This document shows, one piece after another, positions 57,577-64,000 of a stretch of 64,000 nt of DNA. The notes under the pieces were generated by a model. The model saw only the letters and a list, made by a program, of their open reading frames with translations. It searched no databases and was not told the DNA's origin. Position 1 is the first letter of the stretch; every line of letters starts with the position of its first letter. This stretch comes from an uncultured Collinsella sp. (GTDB lineage: Bacteria > Actinomycetota > Coriobacteriia > Coriobacteriales > Coriobacteriaceae): contig UQIH01000001.1 in the NCBI GenBank assembly GCA_900541145.1, positions 186,001 to 250,000 on the forward strand, written 5' to 3'. Both the position numbers and the translations under genes were made by a program.

Positions 57577-59268
57577 TTATTCGCCGGCGGGCGGTTGTGG
57601 TGCGGACGAAGACGGGGTCGAGCCCTCGCCACCATCCTGGCGCGGCTTGCGGGAACGGCGACGGCGACGGCGCTTTTGACCCTGGTCGGCCGAGCCCTCG
57701 CCACCGCGCGGCTCGCGCTCGTCGCGAGCGGCGCCACGCGAAGCCTTGGCAGCCGCTCCCCCGCCATCCCCGGGACGACGGCGCGTGACCTTGACCTCGC
57801 CATCCGAGACCTGATCGGCCACGGAGGGCACTGAGGGCTTCTGTTGCGCGCCCGAGGAATGGCGACGGCGCGGACGCGGCGCGCGCTCCTCCTCGCCACG
57901 TGACTTGCCGCTCTTGTCGACAGGCGCATCGGAGGCCGAGGCGCCCTTGGAAGCGGCACCGGCCTCGCGAGCAGCTGCGGCGCGGAAGGCGTCCTCGCGC
58001 TCCTCGCTCGACAGATGACGGCGGCGGCGACGTGTGGGGTTCATGCCGCCGCCGCGATTCTGCTGCTGGGGCTGCTGAACCTCGCGCTCGCGAGAGGCGT
58101 TCTTGCCCGCGGCTGCAACCTCGGTAGCATCGCCCGAGCCCGCGCGCTTGCGACGGCGACGGCCATCGGCCGCCCCCTCGGCCTCGGGTGTCTCGGCCTT
58201 ACCGCGGCCTTTTCCGCGGCCACGGCCCTCGCCCTGACCCTGACCGGCGCGAGCATCGGATTCAGCATCGCGACGACGGCGCTTGAGCATCGACGTGCCG
58301 GCCAGACGGTCGGCACTCGACAGGCCATCGCCCACATCGACGCCGTTTTCGCGATCGAGCTCCATGAGCGCCAGGCGCATCTCGGGCGACTCGATGCGCT
58401 CGAGCACGTCGCGCGTCACGCAGTCGGGGCGGCAGTTGCAGCCCTGCTCGGCGGCCTTCTTTTTGCAGCCCTCCGAGCACGTCATATCGGCTAGGTTGAC
58501 CTTAAAGACTTTGCCGTTCTCCAGGCGCAGCACCAGCTGCTCACGCGGCGTGTCATACTCCTGGATACGCGCCTTGCCAAGCGGCGTATCGATGAGCGTC
58601 TTCTTTTTGGGCGCACGACTCTTAAAGTCCTTGTAGGCCTCGAACTCGTAGCGCAGGCAGCACATCAGGCGACCGCACACGCCGCTGATCTTGGAGGAAT
58701 TGAGCGGCAGGTCTTGCTCTTTTGCCATGCGAATCGAGACGGGCTCAAACTGTCCGCCAAAGCGCGTGCAGCAGAGTTCCTGTCCGCACTGGGCATAGCC
58801 GCCCACCAGGCGGGTCTCGTCGCGCACGCCGATCTGGCGCATGTCGACGCGAATGTGCAGCGTCGAGGACAGATCCTTGACGAGCTGGCGAAAATCGACG
58901 CGCTCCTCGGCCGCAAAGTAGAACACGGCCTTCTCGCCGCCAAACAGGTACTCGACGCCCACCGGCTTCATCTCGAGGTCGAGCTCCTTGACCAGGCGGC
59001 GGAAGTCGACCATGGCCTCGTCGCCCTGGATGGCCAGGTCGTCGGCAAGCTGCAGGTCGATGTCGCTCGCCACGCGCAGCACGGGCTTGAGCGGCTGACC
59101 GATCTCGTCTTGCGGCACCTCAAAGGGATCGGCCGTGACCAGGCCGATCTCGGTTCCGCGCTCGGTGGAGCAAATGGCATAATCGGCCTCGAGGATATCC
59201 AAATCCTGCGGATCGAACCACAGGTCGCGCGAGGCGTAGGTAAACTTAACGGGTACGACTAACGGCAT
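57577..59268 (-). CDS. ricT: RicT/YaaT PSP1-domain protein with long basic tail
   Basis: A 563-aa protein against about 270-300 for YaaT. The N-terminal PSP1 core (1-290) has VKFTYASRDLWFD, EYLFGGEKAVFYFAAEERVDFRQLVKDL, GGYAQCGQELCC, and CGRLMCCLRYE. The extra cysteines are in CSEGCKKKAAEQGCNCRPDC. From about 320 to the end the chain is disordered Arg/Gly/Ala/Lys-rich with RRRRR clusters. YaaT works with YlbF/YmcA on RNase Y and phosphorelay control. Overlaps holB by 10 nt in the usual tmk-holB-yaaT order. Confidence 0.9.
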   Translation of the reverse strand: MPLVVPVKFTYASRDLWFDPQDLDILEADYAICSTERGTEIGLVTADPFEVPQDEIGQPLKPVLRVASDIDLQLADDLAIQGDEAMVDFRRLVKELDLEMKPVGVEYLFGGEKAVFYFAAEERVDFRQLVKDLSSTLHIRVDMRQIGVRDETRLVGGYAQCGQELCCTRFGGQFEPVSIRMAKEQDLPLNSSKISGVCGRLMCCLRYEFEAYKDFKSRAPKKKTLIDTPLGKARIQEYDTPREQLVLRLENGKVFKVNLADMTCSEGCKKKAAEQGCNCRPDCVTRDVLERIESPEMRLALMELDRENGVDVGDGLSSADRLAGTSMLKRRRRDAESDARAGQGQGEGRGRGKGRGKAETPEAEGAADGRRRRKRAGSGDATEVAAAGKNASREREVQQPQQQNRGGGMNPTRRRRRHLSSEEREDAFRAAAAREAGAASKGASASDAPVDKSGKSRGEEERAPRPRRRHSSGAQQKPSVPSVADQVSDGEVKVTRRRPGDGGGAAAKASRGAARDEREPRGGEGSADQGQKRRRRRRSRKPRQDGGEGSTPSSSAPQPPAGE

Positions 59269-60386
59269 TTCAGTGCCTTCCTGATATCGAACAGCATGAC
59301 CTCGATGGCCAGCTGGGGAGTAACGTTTCTGGCGATGTTGCGTTCGGCGGTTGCGACTGCCTCGAGCGCCCGCGTGGCGCCCGCAACATTCGTCGCGGCG
59401 GCAAGCCGACCGATCGTGTCGCGCACGTCTTCGTTCACCACGTCGGCCGCCTCGTCCTGAAGCGTCAGCAGCACGTCGCGCATGAGCGTCCGCGCGCTCG
59501 CCAGCGCTTCCATGATACCCGAACGCTCGCGCGCGTTGAGTTCGCGCTTGTTGCGGTCCTCAAGCTGCTTCAATGCTCCACGCGACAGGTAGTCGGCGTT
59601 TTGCTCGAGCACCTTTTCCTGCGTGGACTTGACCTCGGCTAACGGCGCCTTAACGGCGACGATGAGTGACTTGGCACGGCTGAGCACGTCGGCCTCGTCG
59701 GCGGCAATGAGCGAATCGATGGCACGAACCATCTGACGGCGGGCGTCCTGGCGCTCGGCGCTCTTGAGGAACTCGATGCCACGCGTGGGGCTTCCCGCTA
59801 CGGCGACGGCCATGCGGCAACGCGCAGGGTCCTGACCGGTGGCGCGGCTCACGGCCTGAGCGGCGACGGCGGGCGACACCAGCCGAAACGGCACGCACTG
59901 GCAGCGGCTCACGATGGTGGGCAACATCACGTCTGCCGAGGTGCCCAGCAAGATAAACATAACGCCCTCGGGCGGCTCCTCGAGTGTTTTGAGCAGTGCG
60001 TTGGCGGTGTTGGCGCGCAGCTGCTCGGCACGGTCAATGATGTAGACCTTGGCCTTGGCGCGGATGGGCGCCAGGGGTACGTCGTCGAGTAGCTCGCGCG
60101 TCTGGGCGATGAGGTAGCCCGTGGCGCTCTCGGGCGTGTAATAGTGCACGTCGGGGTGCGTATGGCGGGCGACGCGCACGCAGCTATCGCATGAGCCGCA
60201 GCCATCCTGCTCGCACAGGAAGGCTTGGGCGAGCGCCCACGCGGCGTCGAGCTTGCCCGCGCCGGGCGCGCCCAAAAACAGGTAGGCGTGCGATGCGCGA
60301 CCGCTGGCGACGGCATTGGTCAAAAAGTCGCGCACGCGCTCTTGGGTGTCAAGCTTGGCCAGCAGGCTTGTCTGAGCGGGGGCCAT
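59259..60386 (-). CDS. holB: DNA polymerase III subunit delta'
   Basis: A 375-aa clamp-loader AAA+ protein. It has a P-loop-like GAPGAGK (about 43-49), the zinc module CEQDGCGSCDSC, the phrase NALLKTLEEPP (about 128-138) and SRCQ. The family length is about 330. Delta' opens the sliding clamp with delta and tau. ATG 60386 has AGGAGG 10 nt upstream and directly follows the tmk stop; the ricT start overlaps its end. Confidence 0.93.
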   Translation of the reverse strand: MAPAQTSLLAKLDTQERVRDFLTNAVASGRASHAYLFLGAPGAGKLDAAWALAQAFLCEQDGCGSCDSCVRVARHTHPDVHYYTPESATGYLIAQTRELLDDVPLAPIRAKAKVYIIDRAEQLRANTANALLKTLEEPPEGVMFILLGTSADVMLPTIVSRCQCVPFRLVSPAVAAQAVSRATGQDPARCRMAVAVAGSPTRGIEFLKSAERQDARRQMVRAIDSLIAADEADVLSRAKSLIVAVKAPLAEVKSTQEKVLEQNADYLSRGALKQLEDRNKRELNARERSGIMEALASARTLMRDVLLTLQDEAADVVNEDVRDTIGRLAAATNVAGATRALEAVATAERNIARNVTPQLAIEVMLFDIRKALKCR

Positions 60387-60387
60387 G

Positions 60388-61071
60388 TTACTCGGCCTCC
60401 TGGGCAAGCGCGGCGGTGACGGCGTCCTGGGAAATGTCGAGGCCGTAGACGCGAACCTGCTCGACCGTCCGCGCGAAGACGTCCTCGATGGACGCGGTCG
60501 CGTCGATGAGCTTTACGCGGTTTGGTTCCTCGGCGGCGATGGCGCAAAATCCCTGGTAGACACGCTCTTGGAAGGCCATGCCCTTAGCCTCCATGCGATC
60601 TGCCGCGCCACGGGCTGCCATGCGCAGCGCCGCCTGCTCGGGCGTGATGTGATAGACGAGCGTGAGCGCCGGGTGCGTCCCCGCGACGGCCAGGTTGTTG
60701 GCATCGCGTACTATCTGGCGATCGAGGCCATCGGCAAACGCCTGATAGCAAGTTGTGGAATCGTAGAAGCGGTCGCACAGGACCACCTTGCCGGCAGCAA
60801 GGGCAGGCGCGATGACCTCGTGCACCAACTGGGCGCGCGCGGCCTCGTAGAGCAACAACTCGCAGGTGTCGCCCATCGCCGTATTGGCGGGGTCGAGCAG
60901 CAGAGCACGGATCTTTTCGCTGATGGCGGTACCGCCCGGCTCGCGCAGGGTCACAACCTGGTAGCCGGCAAGGTCGAGCGCACGGGCAAGCAGGCGCGCC
61001 TGCGTAGATTTACCGGCGCCATCGACACCCTCGAGCGTAATGAAGCTATGTTGAGCGGGCTCAAAAGCCAT
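60388..61071 (-). CDS. tmk: Thymidylate kinase
   Basis: A 227-aa dTMP kinase. P-loop GVDGAGKSTQ (15-24), DRFYDST (about 100-106; substrate-binding Arg) and the LID region RMAARGAADRMEAKG (about 150-165) are intact. It converts dTMP to dTDP. It is first gene of tmk-holB-ricT-(comF). ATG 61071 follows GGAAGGGG. Confidence 0.96.
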   Translation of the reverse strand: MAFEPAQHSFITLEGVDGAGKSTQARLLARALDLAGYQVVTLREPGGTAISEKIRALLLDPANTAMGDTCELLLYEAARAQLVHEVIAPALAAGKVVLCDRFYDSTTCYQAFADGLDRQIVRDANNLAVAGTHPALTLVYHITPEQAALRMAARGAADRMEAKGMAFQERVYQGFCAIAAEEPNRVKLIDATASIEDVFARTVEQVRVYGLDISQDAVTAALAQEAE

Positions 61072-61181
61072 GGGTGCAGCCCCTTCCTACAAGGCGCGTA
61101 AATGCGAGTTATAGCAACCAAGCCATGATACCCCAGGGGCAGGCGCGTCCCAAATCCAACCTAGCCATCGAGGCATCCCCG

Positions 61182-61250
61182 AAGTTGCGATGAAATAGGG
61201 ACTGATTGAAGCTCTGAGACCGCCAAACAGTCCCTATTTCACCGCAACTT
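61182..61250. repeat. Inverted repeat, GTTGCGGTGAAATAGGG family, copy 2
   Basis: The arms AAGTTGCGATGAAATAGGG(ACTG) and (CAGT)CCCTATTTCACCGCAACTT are 23 bp with one mismatch and a 23-bp centre. The same arms are found at 11832-11898. Confidence 0.75.
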
Positions 61251-61318
61251 ATGATGGGGAATTTTGGACGCTGGGTATAATCGTCGTATTGCATTGAAAT
61301 GTGGCGAAAGGAGTGGCA

Positions 61319-62302
61319 ATGTCTCGGTATTGCGCCTCGTGCGGCAAGCTTCTTGCAGATAATGCCAAGTTCTGCACCTCGTGCGGTGCACCTGTTGAGC
61401 AAACAACCGCAAGCGATAGCCAGCCCGCTTTTGAGCAGACCGGCTCCCTTGATACGCCGCAAGTCAAGGCGGACGACCCACTCGCCTATCGCCCCGACCC
61501 CGCCGCAGGCCCCGCGGCCGTCGAGACCACGCAGCGCATACCCGTCGCGAGCGACTCGCCCCAACAGCAGCCGGCTCCCGCATACGCGCCCGCTTCGCCA
61601 CAGACCCCCGCTCCCAAAAAGAGCGGCACCGGGCCGCTTATCGCCGTTATCGTTGTGCTGGTGGCGATCATCATCGCCCTGGTCGTTTTCTTTGTGATCA
61701 AGCCTTTCGACAACGCCGCCACGCAGACGTCTGCCGAGGTAGCTAAGCTGCACCATGACGTCGACGACGATGACCTAAAGCCTCTCGGCGATCCCAACAG
61801 CCTGTACGACGATGATGACGATGACGACGAGGATGGCGGCGAAGCAACGCTCTCCGAGCAGAATCTCTACCGCCGACTGAGCGAATACTACGACTTGCTC
61901 GAAGACCTCGACAACTACGTCCGTGGCTGCGCGCAGAACTTCAACGGCAGCTATCTGGAAGAAGATCGAACCACCCGTCAAAATCTCGCCGACGTCGCCG
62001 AGCGCACGGAGGACACCATCGAGCAGTATTACGACATCGTCGAGGACCTAGACGTCCCGACGAGCTCCAAGAACTACAGCTCCTGGAAGGACATCATCGC
62101 CCTGTACGACGACCTGGATCACCGCATTGACGCAATCTGTGATGCCTGGGAGATCAGCCTGAAATACGCCAAGCCTGCGGACCACAAGAATGAGATCGTG
62201 GCGCCGCTGTCGCGCGACAACGTGGCGGGCACCAATGACAATAAGTACCGCCTAGACTTTGAGGAGCGCTATCCCGGCGCCAAGCCTGTCGAGGTGAACT
62301 AG
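61319..62302 (+). CDS. Zinc-ribbon membrane protein
   Basis: 327 aa. The N-terminal zinc ribbon CASCG…CTSCG (residues 5-24), a Pro/Gln/Ala-rich segment (25-100) and one transmembrane helix (about 105-128) lead to a run of Asp residues (about 160-170). The external part is helical and acidic with no family I recognise. AAAGGAG lies 7 nt before ATG 61319. It is convergent with topA. The ribbon-plus-membrane layout is common in actinobacterial regulatory or envelope proteins. Confidence 0.8.
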   Translation: MSRYCASCGKLLADNAKFCTSCGAPVEQTTASDSQPAFEQTGSLDTPQVKADDPLAYRPDPAAGPAAVETTQRIPVASDSPQQQPAPAYAPASPQTPAPKKSGTGPLIAVIVVLVAIIIALVVFFVIKPFDNAATQTSAEVAKLHHDVDDDDLKPLGDPNSLYDDDDDDDEDGGEATLSEQNLYRRLSEYYDLLEDLDNYVRGCAQNFNGSYLEEDRTTRQNLADVAERTEDTIEQYYDIVEDLDVPTSSKNYSSWKDIIALYDDLDHRIDAICDAWEISLKYAKPADHKNEIVAPLSRDNVAGTNDNKYRLDFEERYPGAKPVEVN

Positions 62303-62320
62303 CGCTCTGTCGTTCCCGAG

Positions 62321-62378
62321 CCGGCAGTAAGGGACGTTCCTAAACTGCCGGCAGAAAAGGAACGTCCCTAACTGCCGG
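62321..62378. repeat. Inverted repeat downstream of the zinc-ribbon gene
   Basis: CCGGCAGTAAGGGACGTTCC (62321-62340) and GGAACGTCCCTAACTGCCGG (62359-62378) are near-perfect complements. The GGGACGTTC core is shared with the GTCATTGGGG family. Confidence 0.7.
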
Positions 62379-62384
62379 ATAAAA

Positions 62385-62421
62385 AACGAGCGAGGATTTT
62401 GAGGTCCTCGCTCGTTTTTGT
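62385..62421. terminator. Bidirectional terminator between the zinc-ribbon gene and topA
   Basis: AAAACGAGCGAGGA…TCCTCGCTCGTTTTT lies between convergent stop codons. Confidence 0.92.
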
Positions 62422-62446
62422 TTTAGGTGATGTTTCGACCGTGCGG

Positions 62447-64000
62447 CTACTTGTCGGCAGCGGTCTTTTTGGTAGTCGACTTCTTGGCCGTCGTCTTTTT
62501 GGCGGTCGTCTTCTTGGCAGCAGTCTTCTTGGCCGCCGTCGTCTTCTTGGCCGTGCTCGCCTTAGTCGTAGTCTTGCGGCCGCGGGCCGGCTTCTTCTCC
62601 TTGGTCGGACAGTCCATGTTGACGCAGATACGCCACGGGCCGCGCGCCGTGTTGACCACCACGATGGGGGCGCCGCACTCGGGGCAGGTCTCACCCGTCG
62701 CCTCGAGCTTACCGCGCGCCGGTAGAGGATAGCTCACGCCGCAATCGTCATAGTTGGTGCAGCGGATAAAGCGCTTGCCGCTCTTCTCGCTCTTGTGCGC
62801 GATCAGGTCGCCATGGCGTCCGGCCTCGGCACACACCTTGCACTCGCCCACCTTAAGGTCGGGCTCGTAGTTGGTGGGGCATGTGGGGTTCACGCAAATC
62901 TCGAAGGCCTTCTGGCGGAACGGCTGACACTTAATGCGCGGCGCACCGCACTCGGGACACACGGCGGCCTCGCCCTCGAGCGGGCTCACCTTGACGCCAC
63001 TCGGCACCGGATAGGTCACGTCGCAGTCGGGCCATCCCATGCAGCCGATAAAGCTGCCGCGGGTCTTGGCGCTAGTCTTCATAACCAGGTCCTTGCCGCA
63101 CTTGGGACAGGCGCCCACGCGTGCATCGGCCGTGACGGCGTCGCTGATGGCGTCGCCCAGCTCCTGCGTATGCTTGAGCAGCTCGTCGAGCACGCCGGCC
63201 AGCAGTGCGCGCGAGTGCGTCACGACATGCTCTTCGGTGTCCTCGCCGCGCTCGACGCGGGTCATGTCGCCGTCGAGCTCGCTGGTCATATCGGGGCTCG
63301 TGATGCGCGGGGCAAACTGCGTCAGCGCATCGATGATGGCGATGCCCAGCTGACTCGGCTCCACGGGATCGTTTTTGAGGTAGCGCACGGCGTACAGGCG
63401 CTCGATGATGCTCGCGCGCGTGGACTTGGTGCCCAAGCCGCGCTTCTCCATCTCCTGCACGAGTTTACCCTGGCTGTAGCGTGCGGGCGGCTCGGTCTGC
63501 TTTGCCTCGAGCTTAATGTCGAACACATCAACCGTATCGCCCTGCTCCAGCGGCGGCATCTGCTCGTCGCGCTTGAGTCCGTACGGGTATGCCTCGCGGA
63601 AACCCGGGGTCACGAGCACATCGCCCGAAGCCACGAACGGCTCACCGTTCACGTCGAGCTCGAGCTTGGTGTTCTCGATGGTCGCGGGACCCATAAGCGT
63701 CGCCAGGAAGCGGCGGGCGATAAGATCGTAGAGTTTGCGTTGGCCGCCATCAAGCGTGGACGGATCGCCCTCGCCCGTGGGGTAGATAGGCGGGTGGTCG
63801 GTGGTCTCGACCTTGCCGCGCGTGGGCTTCATGGGACCGGCGAGCACCTTTTTGCACACGGGCGCCAGCGCCGGGTTAATCTTTGCCAGGTCACTCACCA
63901 CGGCGCCCAGATCGAGCGTCGCGGGGTACACGGTGTTGTCGACACGCGGGTAGCTGATGAGGCCCGCCATGTAGAGGGACTCGGCGATGCGCATGGTACG
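62447..64000 (-). CDS. topA: DNA topoisomerase I, C-terminal part (5' end outside the window)
   Basis: The frame is open to the edge of the window, so only the last roughly 517 residues are seen. The catalytic Tyr lies in SLYMAGLISYPRVDN near the edge, and the body continues with GLGTKSTRASIIERL. Four C-terminal Cys4 zinc fingers follow (beginning CPKCGKDL, CPECGAPR, CKVCAEAG, CPECGAPI), then a tail of Lys/Ala/Thr repeats (AKKTTAKKTTAKK) that should bind DNA. Type IA topoisomerase relaxing negative supercoils. The C-terminal tail ends at the 62447 stop. Confidence 0.95.
   Translation of the reverse strand, partial: RTMRIAESLYMAGLISYPRVDNTVYPATLDLGAVVSDLAKINPALAPVCKKVLAGPMKPTRGKVETTDHPPIYPTGEGDPSTLDGGQRKLYDLIARRFLATLMGPATIENTKLELDVNGEPFVASGDVLVTPGFREAYPYGLKRDEQMPPLEQGDTVDVFDIKLEAKQTEPPARYSQGKLVQEMEKRGLGTKSTRASIIERLYAVRYLKNDPVEPSQLGIAIIDALTQFAPRITSPDMTSELDGDMTRVERGEDTEEHVVTHSRALLAGVLDELLKHTQELGDAISDAVTADARVGACPKCGKDLVMKTSAKTRGSFIGCMGWPDCDVTYPVPSGVKVSPLEGEAAVCPECGAPRIKCQPFRQKAFEICVNPTCPTNYEPDLKVGECKVCAEAGRHGDLIAHKSEKSGKRFIRCTNYDDCGVSYPLPARGKLEATGETCPECGAPIVVVNTARGPWRICVNMDCPTKEKKPARGRKTTTKASTAKKTTAAKKTAAKKTTAKKTTAKKSTTKKTAADK

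Noticed and set aside
57577..58300. Frameshift artefact as the cause of the long basic tail of RicT
   Set aside because: The frame continues with consistent GC-rich codon bias to a single stop, and the tail repeats (RRRR, GRGKGRG) look like a real low-complexity protein; kept as a finding instead.

Overview
The window looks like a chromosomal segment from a gut anaerobe of the Coriobacteriia (Actinomycetota), most likely a Collinsella. The GC-rich sequence, the density of PTS sugar genes, a flavodiiron protein, a tagatose-6-phosphate lactose pathway and Gram-positive-style information genes support this. The assignment is by recognition, not by a database search.

Layout. (1) 1-10.4 kb: class II (tagatose/fructose-bisphosphate) aldolase facing a DeoR regulator, a flavodiiron protein, a LacI repressor facing galK-galT, then lacA-lacB-lacC on the minus strand. 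(2) 10.7-27.2 kb: a membrane protein, the only lactose-type PTS EIIA (lacF), and three repeated modules, each with a LacI repressor facing EIICB and/or a 6-phospho-beta-galactosidase: LacI-2/lacE/lacG, LacI-3/GH1/EIICB, LacI-4/EIICB/GH1. (3) 27.2-35.5 kb: a Fic protein behind a large promoter palindrome, a broken lacR copy, a fourth EIICB facing a DUF7916-type protein and a GntR regulator, the intact DeoR/LacR, and galM. (4) 35.6-46.6 kb: an EIIB-like protein lacking its phosphorylatable His, tRNA-Thr(CGT), a YhcH-family protein, a second lacC, a LacX-like epimerase, a flavodoxin, and an amino-sugar (probably GalNAc) cluster: nagA, agaS, a GntR regulator and a mannose-class PTS (EIIA-YajC-EIIB-EIIC-EIID). 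(5) 47.2-64 kb: housekeeping genes, mostly minus strand: isocitrate dehydrogenase, a HEAT protein, a dehydrogenase with a metal-binding tail, DegV, HPF, a lipoprotein, an AbiEi/DUF559-like protein, ComF, RicT, HolB, Tmk, a zinc-ribbon protein, and the 3' part of topA at the edge.

How the genes work together. Lactose and related beta-galactosides enter as 6-phosphates through the EIICBs, which probably share one EIIA. GH1 enzymes split them, LacAB isomerises galactose-6-P to tagatose-6-P, LacC phosphorylates it, and the aldolase at 437-1294 cleaves tagatose-1,6-bisphosphate. The NagA/AgaS branch also gives tagatose-6-P, which explains the second lacC. Free galactose goes through GalM, GalK and GalT.

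Non-coding structure is rich. There are twelve copies of a palindromic element arranged in pairs and tetrads at 78-85 bp spacing, a distinct operator set for each LacI paralogue, a candidate LacR direct-repeat operator (GAACA-N5-GAACA), several other inverted-repeat families, a 215-bp MITE-like palindrome, and two gene remnants (lacR and nagA).
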